From: Chloroflexota bacterium
Lineage (GTDB): Bacteria > Chloroflexota > Anaerolineae > Anaerolineales > Villigracilaceae
Direction of reading: 5' to 3'
Assembly (NCBI GenBank): GCA_029782225.1
Contig: JAKOVF010000006.1
Location: forward strand, 1-41,259
Length of the DNA: 41,259 bases
The translations under genes were made by a program, and so were the position numbers. Positions within the stretch are counted from its first letter, which is position 1. Each line of letters opens with the position of its first letter. The notes beneath the pieces were generated by a model that saw only the letters and a list, made by a program, of their open reading frames with translations, had not been told where the DNA came from and ran no database searches. Positions 18,309 to 26,104 of this stretch are shown here, one piece after another.

Positions 18309-18611
18309 TCATGGCACGTCAGGCATTGGCGCTGGAACAGCCTGAGGAAGAGGGGCAGGCATCGTAGAAGTGACAGGTGTCGTTGTCATTTGAACCTGTT
18401 CTTGAGGGGCCAATGGCGCAGGGATTGCGACAGGCATATTGCTGTCTACCGTGTAAACTCTTTGCCCGGGTAAGGAAGGACTAGATTGGTGAAGCTCGCT
18501 ATGCCGGCCCACATTCAGGATTAGCATCGAAACCGTGAAAACCGCCATCGCGACCAGCATATAGGAGAACACTTGTGACTTCTTTTCGACTTGCTGAAAA
18601 TGGATGTTCAT
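18309..18611 (-). CDS. Small single-pass membrane protein
   Basis: A 100-residue protein starting MNIHFQQVEKKSQ. One transmembrane helix (about 16-35, VFSYMLVAMAVFTVSMLILN) is followed by an external Pro/Thr/Ala-rich tail ending MPAPLPQAVPAPMPDVP. The start at 18611 is chosen because GGAGG lies 7 bases upstream; the longer frame from a TTG at 18623 would place that site inside the gene. It is the first gene of the operon with the S41-like lipoprotein, kinase and regulator. It may be an accessory sensor or a client of the PDZ domains, which bind protein C-termini, but it has no family that I recognise. Confidence 0.7.
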   Translation of the reverse strand: MNIHFQQVEKKSQVFSYMLVAMAVFTVSMLILNVGRHSELHQSSPSLPGQRVYTVDSNMPVAIPAPLAPQEQVQMTTTPVTSTMPAPLPQAVPAPMPDVP

Positions 18612-18648
18612 CTTTACCTCCAAAACTCTGTTTGTGTTTTACATCCAT

Positions 18649-18678
18649 ACTATAGCAAGCCGGTTGTCCTGTTGTCAT
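18649..18678 (-). promoter_or_regulatory. Promoter of the two-component operon
   Basis: Minus strand ATGACA (18678-18673), an 18-base spacer and TATAGT (18654-18649), about 38 bases before the start codon of the first gene. It matches the sigma-70 consensus well in both boxes. Confidence 0.55.
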
Positions 18679-18767
18679 GGGAGCAGGGTCCCAATTCAGT
18701 CCTATTCCTATAAAACACCTTTTTTGGAACCCACTGCGATACGCTTCGCTTGGAAGAGTGTTTCCCA

Positions 18768-18902
18768 TGGTTACGCAATCTGCTATAGCCCAAGCCTTCA
18801 CGAATATTGCTTTCACAAGTAGTCGCGAGGTACACTCAATTGAATTAACGGCAAGGCTGGTTTTAGCGGCGAATTTATCATTAGCAGATCGCTTTTTCAC
18901 CC
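18768..18902 (+). repeat. Intergenic degenerate repeat, copy C (MvaD-like start remnant)
   Basis: Lies in the 18612-18917 gap (306 bases), which otherwise holds only the two-component promoter. From ATGGTTACGC it reads through GCCCAAGCC, AATATTGCTTTCA (NIAF) and CACTCAATTGAATTAACGG (HSIELTA) to GGCAAGGCTGGTTTTAGC. The core aligns with copies A, B and D, and the last block aligns closely with copy E (CGCAAGGTTGGTTTTGCC). The downstream TCATTAGCAGAT block is shared with copy A. Confidence 0.55.
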
Positions 18903-18917
18903 AACCTGACCATCTTT

Positions 18918-20180
18918 ATGAAAAGTAATCCTATAACAAAGCTGTTTTTGTTACACAAAGAGTCCAAAGTGAAATCAGAAGATCCCATCGCCACGGTCAT
19001 TGAATCAATGGTCGATACTGGCGCTCTCGCAGGCGCGGCCACCCTCATATGGCGCGACAGTAAGGTAGTCCAGATTGCCACTGTTGGCTGGCGGGATGTA
19101 GAAGCCAGGCTGCCAATCGAGCGCGATACCCTGTTCCGTATTGCCTCCATGACGAAACCAATCACCTCTACCGCAGCATTGATGCTGTTCGAGGAGGGCC
19201 GATTCGCGCTGGATGATCCGATCACGCGCTGGGCGCCGGAGTTTTCAAAGATGCGCGTTCTGAGCTCTCCCAACGGTCCCCTCGACCAAACTTACCCGGC
19301 AGAGCGACCGATCACTTTTAGAGATCTGCTGACCCACAGGTCGGGCTTGACCTACGGTGCATTTGACACGGGTCCCATCTCAAATGCTTATGCCGAGGCG
19401 TTAGGAGACGAGATGGACAGCCATGTAGCGCCCGATGATTGGATCGCCGGGCTGGCCGCCTTACCCTTGATCGACCAACCGGGCGCCGGTTTTCACTATG
19501 GCCACTCGACCGATCTCCTCGGTCTGCTTATGGCGCGCATCGAAGATGCCCCACTGGGCGATGTCCTCAGACGGAGGATCTTCGATCCGCTCGAGATGAA
19601 AGACACGGGCTTCATCGTTCCCCGGGAAAAGAGAGACCGGCGAGCGAGGATGTACGGTTTTGACGAGGCGGGACGGTTGATCAAGCGGCTCACCGCCACG
19701 GGCCGTTCGCCTCTCCCGGAGCGACCCGAGGAGATGAAATATGAATCTGGCGGTGGCGGGCTCTGGTCCACCCTGGACGACTACCTTGCCTTTGCCCGGA
19801 TATTTGTTGGCGCAGGTGCAGTGGATGGTGTGCGGCTGTTGCGGCCGGAAACTGTCACATTGATGACCTCAAATCAGTTGACTGAGAGTCAGCGTGGCAG
19901 AACAGGGATGCTGAGTTCAGGCCACGGATTCGGACTGGGGGTTGCTGTTGTGCTCGACCCTGAGAAGGCGGATCCAGTTTTGTGCGGCGGCGGCGTCGGT
20001 TCGGTCGGTTGGCCGGGCGCATGGGGTGGTTGGTGGCAGGCCGATCCCGGTGACAACTCCGTGTTCATCTTCCTGGCACACAACATGGTCGAGCTCAACC
20101 AGTTTGCTCAAGGTGTAGGCTTTGGAGTCTTCGATGCCATCCTGCGATTTCAGTCTCTGGCGTCCAGCCTCCCGCGATAG
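18918..20180 (+). CDS. Serine hydrolase of the class C beta-lactamase / esterase family
   Basis: A 420-residue protein of the beta-lactamase superfamily (class C/EstB-like). The catalytic SMTK tetrad gives Ser77 and Lys80 in FRIASMTKP. The second motif Y-x-N is Tyr194-Gly-His, and the third, normally K-T-G, is replaced by GWPGAWGGWW. These are features of esterase-like members rather than true beta-lactamases. No signal peptide is seen. The ATG at 18918 has no ribosome-binding site; an in-frame GTG at 18969 has AAAGAG about 6 bases upstream and may be the real start. The gene is GC-rich (68% in one 60-base sample) beside AT-richer neighbours. It is transcribed alone, and its substrate is unknown. 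Confidence 0.85.
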   Translation: MKSNPITKLFLLHKESKVKSEDPIATVIESMVDTGALAGAATLIWRDSKVVQIATVGWRDVEARLPIERDTLFRIASMTKPITSTAALMLFEEGRFALDDPITRWAPEFSKMRVLSSPNGPLDQTYPAERPITFRDLLTHRSGLTYGAFDTGPISNAYAEALGDEMDSHVAPDDWIAGLAALPLIDQPGAGFHYGHSTDLLGLLMARIEDAPLGDVLRRRIFDPLEMKDTGFIVPREKRDRRARMYGFDEAGRLIKRLTATGRSPLPERPEEMKYESGGGGLWSTLDDYLAFARIFVGAGAVDGVRLLRPETVTLMTSNQLTESQRGRTGMLSSGHGFGLGVAVVLDPEKADPVLCGGGVGSVGWPGAWGGWWQADPGDNSVFIFLAHNMVELNQFAQGVGFGVFDAILRFQSLASSLPR

Positions 20181-20245
20181 AGACGCAAGACAGAGCGACA
20201 AGCCCATATATTAAATCAACTGGCTTAATCACATATGTTTTAGAT

Positions 20246-20370
20246 TGATAGTGATATCATCACTCTATGACTACAAGCCACTGCCTAAGCCTCATCCAAC
20301 AGCGCCTTCACTAAGTGGTCAGGAGGTGAATTCGATTGAACTAACCTCAAGACTTAGTCTGATGGCAAAA
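20246..20370 (+). repeat. Intergenic degenerate repeat, copy D (MvaD-like start remnant)
   Basis: Fills most of the gap between the convergent serine hydrolase and SARP genes. ATGACTACA..GCCACTGCC..AAGC aligns with copy E, as does the preceding GTGATATCATC (GTGGTATCATC in E). One frame reads NSAFTKW, compare NIAFIKYW. The core GAATTCGATTGAACTAACC (NSIELTS) is shared with copies A-C. Stops interrupt every frame. Confidence 0.55.
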
Positions 20371-20396
20371 CATATTTGGGCAGTCAGGCTGAAACA

Positions 20397-23300
20397 TTAC
20401 TCAAGCTTGGTTTTTGTAGCTAACTCAATTGCCTGTTCCATTGTCAGCCTGCGACCTTCGTTAGATAATAATTCAAAGGTCTCATTACCCAACTCTCCAC
20501 GCGCAATTTGAATATGTCTATCAAACTCGGCGCGATGAAAGGGATCCACTCGAAAATCAGAAGTGTTTTCCAGCACCATCTCCGCTGCCCCGAATAGTCT
20601 TGCGCAGCGTTCAGGTTGATGTGTCCCACCAGCTATAGCAGAGATACCAATTAGAAATCTACAAAGACCTACTTTTTCTTCGAGCGCTCGATGAAACTCG
20701 AAATATTCCCTAAAATATTTTATAGCGGTTACATAATCGTTCCGATGAAGGGCAAGCAAACCATATAAATATAAATTGAAGGCTATTTGCTCTTTCAAAC
20801 CCAAATCACGAGATACACCCATACTTTTATCGAGCCACTGTTCTGCCTGGGTAAAGTCCCCTTCCCGGCGACATAACTCACACATGCTGACCCATGCAGG
20901 TGCCAGGCCAAACCGGAATTGAAGTTTCCCGCTGATCTCCAGCTCACGTTCCAACAACGGACGTGCTTTTTCAAGGCTTCCCTGCTGAAGATACAAATCA
21001 GCCAGATTTCCACAGGCCAGAGAGATAAAAAGTAAATCGCCCGCATTTTGGGCTAATTCCAGGCCCTGTTTGTATAAATCTATGGACTGGGCGATTTTTC
21101 CACGTTCTTGCTCGATAATGCCCAAGAAAACCGTACTGGCAGCCATTGCACGTTGATTATTGCACTTTTGAGCTAAAGCAATGCTTTCTTTATAGAGGGA
21201 CTCTGCCCGTTCAACATTTCCTTTGTGATGCGCATTCATTCCAAGGACACAGATAACATCCGCAAGGCCCTGTTCCCCTCGCTTTCCTACCTGGCACCAG
21301 ATTGCCCTGCATTCCTCCAGAATCGATTCGGCATCCTGATGATGATCGAAATTAGTTGCGAAACGCCCAAGGTGATTGAGCAGTCTGGCATATGGCTCCG
21401 GATACTTGGCGCAGTCGCCCAGAACACGGATTCTCTCGTACCAGCTGCGAAATTCGTTATAGTACCCGCGCATATCCCAGGCCCAGCCAAGCGCGCCCAG
21501 CAACTGCAAAGCATGCTCAAGATCCTGATTTGATATGCACCAATCCAGCGCGGTGCGGAAGTTATCGCGTTCCACATCCATGAGATCGATCACTTCTGCC
21601 TGTTGCAGACCTGTAGCTTCACTGTTCCCTTTTTCAGCTAACTCGAGGAAATATATCAGGTGCTGATGATGGAATCTCTCAATTTCTTCTGACTCAAGCA
21701 GCTTCTCGCGACCATACTGGCGTGTTGTTTCGAGCAGATGATAGCGTGCTTCACCTGTGGATCCATCCATAATCACCAGTGACTTATCGATCAGATCGGA
21801 CAGAACGTCCAGCACCTCGAACTCACCCGCCTGCTTAACACAGATCTGCTCTGTCGCTTCGAGCGTCCAGCCGCCGCTGAAAACAGAGAGCCGCACAAGC
21901 AGCTTTTTTTCATCCGCCTCCAGCAGGTTGTAACTCCAGTCGATAGCCGCCCGCAAAGTCTGATGGCGCTCGAGTACGATGCGGCTGCCTTTCGTCAATA
22001 AGCGGAAACGATCGTCTAGGCGTTTGGCAATTTGCTTTACGCCCAGGGCATTCACGCGGGCTGCAGCTAACTCGATGGCAAGCGGAATACCATCCAGACA
22101 GGAGCAGATCTCGGCAATTGCGAGCATGCTGGTTTCATCCAGGTTAAGATGTGGCTGAACGGATAGAGCACGTTCCACGAATAAACTGACGGATTCATAT
22201 TTTGACAATTGATCGGGAGTGGACCGTGGACCTGGAAGCTCCAAAGAAGGTACGCGCCAGACAATTTCTCCGCCAATACTCATTAGCTCGCGACTTGTGG
22301 TCAGGATTTTTACATCTGAGGTAGACTTCATCAAAGCATGCGCGACTCTCGCACTGCCTGCAATCAAATGCTCACAGTTATCCAGGATCAGAAGTAACTT
22401 TTTGTGAATCAAATATTCTTCTAGAACCATAAGCGGCGATTTGCCTGCTTGTTCACTCAGGTGCAGGGTAGATAGTATCGTTTGGGCAATTAGATCCGGA
22501 TTGGTCAATGGCGCCAGCTCAATGAACCACACACCATCCGGAAATTGATGAAGCACTTTCATGGCGACCTGCAATGACAGCCGCGTCTTGCCAATCCCTC
22601 CTGGGCCCGCGAGCGTAATCAAACGGTTCCTGGCAAGAAGGCCCACAATCTCCACTTGTTGTGTTGCCCGGCCGATAAAAGAGGTAAGCTGTTGCGGTAG
22701 GTTAGTTTGTGGTGTGATCGTTACTTTTTGAATGCCTACCGGAACGCGCTTGAGTTCACCTTTGCGAATTTGCCTATACAGAGCCCGTGTTTCGGGTTGT
22801 GGATCGAGTCCCAATTCCTTGCGAAGAATTTGCTCAAAGTCCTGATATTGCTTCAGTGCTGTATTGTGTTGCCCTGCCAGGCTGTAAACCTGCATTAGCT
22901 GGCGGTGCGCAGATTCGTTCAGTGGGTCGAGTGTCACTAAACGTTGTGCATACTGCAGAGCGGACTCTGCATCTCCCAGTAGGCAGTAATCTTCGGTGAG
23001 CCTAGTTAATGCTTCGATAAGTTTATGGCGCAGCTCATCAGCTTTGGTTAGCGCCCATTCATCAAATGTGGGTGCGCTTTTCAGGGTGAAACCAGTTAGA
23101 AAATGGTGACGATACAGTTTGACAGACTCAGTTAAAAAGGGGATGCGAAGGGAGACATTCTCCTGTGCCTGGCTTTCCAGCAACAAAGCCTCAAACTTAT
23201 GAACATCCACCCAAACATTTGCATCTGGATGTAAGCCGATCGTCTCGCGGTCGGCAGCCAGCCAGCCTGGGCCAAAGATCTTCTGGATTTCCCACAGCGT

Positions 23301-23516
23301 ATGGCGCAGGTTTGTAAACGCTTTGACCTGGTCGTGGTCGGGCCAGAGCAATGCACTGAGGAACTCGCGAGTGTGCTTTTGCCTCCCCTGGCCGTGGTTG
23401 TTAACTGTTAGGTAAGCCAGTAGCGCCATTACGGCGCGGCGAGTTATAGCCACAGGCAGACTTTCCAAAATTAATTGAGGATGACCGAGGAAGTGAAAGA
23501 AAAGACCCGCTGACAT
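20397..23516 (-). CDS. SARP-type transcriptional regulator with STAND ATPase and TPR region (AfsR-like)
   Basis: A 1039-residue regulator. Residues 1-105 form the OmpR-like winged-helix DNA-binding domain of SARP proteins (L-x-G-x-P, R-EFLSALLWPD, NLRHTLWEI). Residues 105-250 form the bacterial transcriptional activation domain (YRHHFLTGF to LGLDPQPETRALY). Residues about 272-560 form a STAND ATPase with Walker A GPGGIGKT (Lys310) and Walker B LLLILDNCEH. TPR-like repeats fill the rest, ending LTMEQAIELATKT. SARP proteins activate promoters through direct repeats close to the -10 box. Such repeats lie in the divergent intergenic region (23593-23621), so the EthD and patatin genes are likely targets. 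The ATG has an AAGGAGAG ribosome-binding site. The gene has its own promoter at 23546-23573. Confidence 0.92.
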   Translation of the reverse strand: MSAGLFFHFLGHPQLILESLPVAITRRAVMALLAYLTVNNHGQGRQKHTREFLSALLWPDHDQVKAFTNLRHTLWEIQKIFGPGWLAADRETIGLHPDANVWVDVHKFEALLLESQAQENVSLRIPFLTESVKLYRHHFLTGFTLKSAPTFDEWALTKADELRHKLIEALTRLTEDYCLLGDAESALQYAQRLVTLDPLNESAHRQLMQVYSLAGQHNTALKQYQDFEQILRKELGLDPQPETRALYRQIRKGELKRVPVGIQKVTITPQTNLPQQLTSFIGRATQQVEIVGLLARNRLITLAGPGGIGKTRLSLQVAMKVLHQFPDGVWFIELAPLTNPDLIAQTILSTLHLSEQAGKSPLMVLEEYLIHKKLLLILDNCEHLIAGSARVAHALMKSTSDVKILTTSRELMSIGGEIVWRVPSLELPGPRSTPDQLSKYESVSLFVERALSVQPHLNLDETSMLAIAEICSCLDGIPLAIELAAARVNALGVKQIAKRLDDRFRLLTKGSRIVLERHQTLRAAIDWSYNLLEADEKKLLVRLSVFSGGWTLEATEQICVKQAGEFEVLDVLSDLIDKSLVIMDGSTGEARYHLLETTRQYGREKLLESEEIERFHHQHLIYFLELAEKGNSEATGLQQAEVIDLMDVERDNFRTALDWCISNQDLEHALQLLGALGWAWDMRGYYNEFRSWYERIRVLGDCAKYPEPYARLLNHLGRFATNFDHHQDAESILEECRAIWCQVGKRGEQGLADVICVLGMNAHHKGNVERAESLYKESIALAQKCNNQRAMAASTVFLGIIEQERGKIAQSIDLYKQGLELAQNAGDLLFISLACGNLADLYLQQGSLEKARPLLERELEISGKLQFRFGLAPAWVSMCELCRREGDFTQAEQWLDKSMGVSRDLGLKEQIAFNLYLYGLLALHRNDYVTAIKYFREYFEFHRALEEKVGLCRFLIGISAIAGGTHQPERCARLFGAAEMVLENTSDFRVDPFHRAEFDRHIQIARGELGNETFELLSNEGRRLTMEQAIELATKTKLE

Positions 23517-23545
23517 GTCTCTCCTTTTGAATCAGCCTACAAAAT

Positions 23546-23573
23546 ATTATACACATTAAATCATGATAAACAA
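23546..23573 (-). promoter_or_regulatory. Promoter of the SARP gene
   Basis: Minus strand TTGTTT (23573-23568), a 16-base spacer and a consensus TATAAT (23551-23546), 30 bases before the start codon. Confidence 0.55.
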
Positions 23574-23592
23574 CATCAAATTTAGCTGTTTT

Positions 23593-23636
23593 GACACGAT
23601 CTACGACACGCTGGCGACACGCAGCATAAATATACT
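23593..23636 (+). promoter_or_regulatory. SARP-type operator: three GACACG direct repeats before a -10 box
   Basis: GACACG occurs at 23593, 23605 and 23616, spaced 12 and 11 bases, on one helical face. The last repeat ends 9 bases before TATACT (23631-23636), and no -35 box is present at normal spacing. SARP activators typically bind direct repeats about 11 bases apart, with the last repeat about 8 bases before the -10. The downstream gene is the EthD-like one. Confidence 0.6.
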
Positions 23637-23678
23637 GAGCACTAAATGATTCCAACCATCTTAACCAAGGAGAAAAAA

Positions 23679-24002
23679 ATGATCCGCGTAACCGTTTTGT
23701 TCCCCAAGACCAGTGATAGTCATTTTGACATGGACTACTACCTGTCCAAACACGTCCCAATGACCAAGTCCAAGCTTCAAGGTTCGGGTATCCCTGTAGA
23801 AGCAGAAGTGGATGAGGGCTTGGGCACGGTCACCCCTGGTGAGCCCGCTCCTTATGCAGCCATCGGATATTTGCTCTTTGAAAAAATGGAGGATCTCCAA
23901 AACGGACTCACGACCCATGGTGCCGAGATCATGGCTGATATCCCCAATTTCACCAACGTCCAGCCGCAGATTCAGATTGGGAATATTGTTTTTGGTGCAT
24001 AG
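23679..24002 (+). CDS. EthD-like dimeric alpha-beta barrel protein
   Basis: A 107-residue protein. The start at 23679 is set by AAGGAG 7 bases upstream; an ATG at 23646 lies before that site. The opening MIRVTVLFPK, then FDMDYYLSKHVPMTKSKL, is the EthD pattern (strand, then D-x-x-YY-x-x-HxP). The middle PYAAIGYLLFEKMEDLQNGL matches the second half of the fold. EthD-family proteins are small ferredoxin-like dimers, originally linked to ether degradation; most have no known reaction. It sits downstream of the SARP-type operator and 82 bases before the patatin gene, so the two may be coexpressed. Confidence 0.85.
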   Translation: MIRVTVLFPKTSDSHFDMDYYLSKHVPMTKSKLQGSGIPVEAEVDEGLGTVTPGEPAPYAAIGYLLFEKMEDLQNGLTTHGAEIMADIPNFTNVQPQIQIGNIVFGA

Positions 24003-24084
24003 CAGCAAACTCGCATACAGAGTCGATTCATGAGCAACCAACTTTTATTCATAAGACTGCTTATTAATAGATAAGGAGGATAAA

Positions 24085-25692
24085 ATGCCTACCAGTCCGT
24101 CAGGACCTATGCCTGTACAACCTCAACCAGGGCCTCCCGTAACGCCATCAATTCCCTTGCTATCAGAAAAAGTGGATGGGATTTTTGAAGGTGGTGGAGC
24201 ACTTGGCGCGGCCTATATTGGCGCGTTGAAGCTCTTAGAAAGTCATCAGATATGGTTTTCCCGTGTGAGCGGGACATCCGCAGGAGCGATTACAGCTGCG
24301 ATGATCGCTCTTGGCTTCTCAGCTTCTGAAATGGAATGGCTTTGCTCATCGTATCCTAACCATGCCCCGGCTCCTTCCAGCCTTACAGCACGCGGAATTC
24401 AACAACCCCTAGTCTTTAGCAAGTTTATGGATTTTCCTCCCGTGAGTGACTTTGATCGGCAATTGCGTCGCAAAACAATGTTATGGAATCTGTTTAAGGG
24501 TGCGTTCATTGACCAGGTCGGAGAATGGGATCTACCTGTCCCCACAAGAAAAGATATGGTAGATGCATGTTTTGACAGTTTAATACATTTACCACTGGTC
24601 GGCGGGGCAATCCAGGCTGCTAAAGACGCAGTCCGAGACGCATTATCAATCGCTCTGATCGGGCTTCCAAACAAACACTTAAAGGTGAAGGATCTAGCAT
24701 TGATCGACACTGTGACCTTACGCGAGAACCTGGCAGATCAAATGTGGGATGTTGTAATGAGAACGGATCCTCTGATCTACCTGATGACCACTATCCTCCA
24801 TAAAGGAGCGCTTTTCGCCGGTGATCGGTTTTATCAGGAGCTTTCGGCCCTCTTTGGGAAGAAGAAACATAACAATCCTAGGGCTACCGTTCTATTCAGA
24901 GATCTCCAAATTCCATTGGCCATAATGGCAGCAGATATCGACCGAGGCCAAGTTAAGGTTTACAGTTCACACACGCATCCCGATATGGTGGTAATGGATG
25001 CCGTCCGGCAATCAATGAGCATACCTTTCGTTTTTGAGCCACAGGGACCCCAGCGGAATTTGGTGGATGGCGGCTTATTCTCCAATTTTCCGGCATGGCT
25101 CTACACCCGGGCTGGAGATCCTTACTGGGACCCAGCTTGTATTGATGATCAACGCGTCAAGATCGGATTCTCACTGAATGAACATAAAGGTACACCACCC
25201 ACTTGGAACGTCGCCCCAGGTCGACATCCAATCGTCGGAAATCCGAAACGGGTCAGCACATTCAGGGTACTCAAACCTTTGCTGATCGACAAACTCGTGG
25301 AAGCAGGTTATCCACGTGCGTTGACAGAAAGCAAGTTAGCCAATGTGCTCTACGATGATATCGTCCCCCATCCTGGGAACGAACCCGGCTTCGAAATTCT
25401 ACAAGAGGCCGTCGGTGTCATCAATGGTCTTAAGAATACTGAAGATGCTATGCGGAAAAAGACGACCACTGCCATAATGGCTGGCATGCCGTATATCGAC
25501 ATTAGCATTCCGCTGTTAGGTTTTGCAGCTTTGGATTTCCACGTAAATGGCAGTGAGCAGGATCTTAAGAATATGTTCCAGCGCGGTTGGTTTGCCACTG
25601 CTGACGCCTTTGCAGCGGCGATCACTGTAACAAATCTGCCTAGCCATTATCAAGTTTCGCAAAACGAAAAGACCCACGCTCCCTTTGCTTAA
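24085..25692 (+). CDS. Patatin-like phospholipase
   Basis: A 535-residue protein with a Pro-rich N-terminus (1-25) and a patatin domain (about 30-340). The oxyanion motif is FEGGGALGAAYIG (35-46), the nucleophile Ser65 lies in GTSAG, and Asp328 lies in VDGG, giving the Ser-Asp dyad of patatins. Patatins hydrolyse acyl chains from phospholipids and other lipids. The long insertion (about 110-260) and the C-terminal 190 residues are not assigned. No signal peptide is seen. The ribosome-binding site AAGGAGG is strong. It may be secreted by a specialised route or act on the cell's own membrane; it is probably part of the SARP-controlled unit. Confidence 0.88.
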   Translation: MPTSPSGPMPVQPQPGPPVTPSIPLLSEKVDGIFEGGGALGAAYIGALKLLESHQIWFSRVSGTSAGAITAAMIALGFSASEMEWLCSSYPNHAPAPSSLTARGIQQPLVFSKFMDFPPVSDFDRQLRRKTMLWNLFKGAFIDQVGEWDLPVPTRKDMVDACFDSLIHLPLVGGAIQAAKDAVRDALSIALIGLPNKHLKVKDLALIDTVTLRENLADQMWDVVMRTDPLIYLMTTILHKGALFAGDRFYQELSALFGKKKHNNPRATVLFRDLQIPLAIMAADIDRGQVKVYSSHTHPDMVVMDAVRQSMSIPFVFEPQGPQRNLVDGGLFSNFPAWLYTRAGDPYWDPACIDDQRVKIGFSLNEHKGTPPTWNVAPGRHPIVGNPKRVSTFRVLKPLLIDKLVEAGYPRALTESKLANVLYDDIVPHPGNEPGFEILQEAVGVINGLKNTEDAMRKKTTTAIMAGMPYIDISIPLLGFAALDFHVNGSEQDLKNMFQRGWFATADAFAAAITVTNLPSHYQVSQNEKTHAPFA

Positions 25693-25860
25693 AAAATATC
25701 TTTCCATTACCAACGGACCATATGCAAAATGTCTTCTCCAATGGGTAGACATTTTGTTTTGCGTAATCACATGGATTTTAGTTTAACCGATCAGCCTTTT
25801 GCGTATTCAAATTGCATGATTGCATAAAGTATTCGATCTGATATCCACAACTCGTTCATG

Positions 25861-25990
25861 TATAAGTGGTATCATCCCCGCATGACCACAGCCACCGCCC
25901 AAGCTGCGCCCAATATCGCCTTCGCTATGTTGTCATAATGGAACACCGTATATGGTGACCGCAAGGTTGGTTTTGCCTAAATCAGGCAGT
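25861..25990 (+). repeat. Intergenic degenerate repeat, copy E, best preserved at the MvaD-like start
   Basis: Lies in the 25693-26104 gap, whose only other visible element is the terminator at 26012. From the ATG at 25882 it reads MTTATAQAAPNIAF and then decays into stops; I recall the start of diphosphomevalonate decarboxylase as M-x-x-A-T-A-x-A-x-PNIAFIKYWG. The end CGCAAGGTTGGTTTTGCC aligns with copy C. The stretch before the ATG (GTGGTATCATC) aligns with copy D. Confidence 0.55.
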
Positions 25991-26011
25991 CGAAAAGCCT
26001 CAACAAGTGAG

Positions 26012-26049
26012 AAAGAAGACGCCTCTGTGAATACAGAGGCGTCTTCTTT
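26012..26049. terminator. Bidirectional hairpin terminator
   Basis: A perfect 17-base stem (AAAGAAGACGCCTCTGT pairs 26033-26049) with a four-base GAAT loop, followed by a T-rich TTTGTTC on the + strand and matched by A-rich sequence on the other side. It lies between the convergent patatin (+) and pPIWI_RE (-) genes and can end both transcripts. Confidence 0.85.
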
Positions 26050-26104
26050 GTTCTATTAGATGCATTTTGGAATTACTACAGATATAGTTGCTGTGTTATG
26101 ATTT

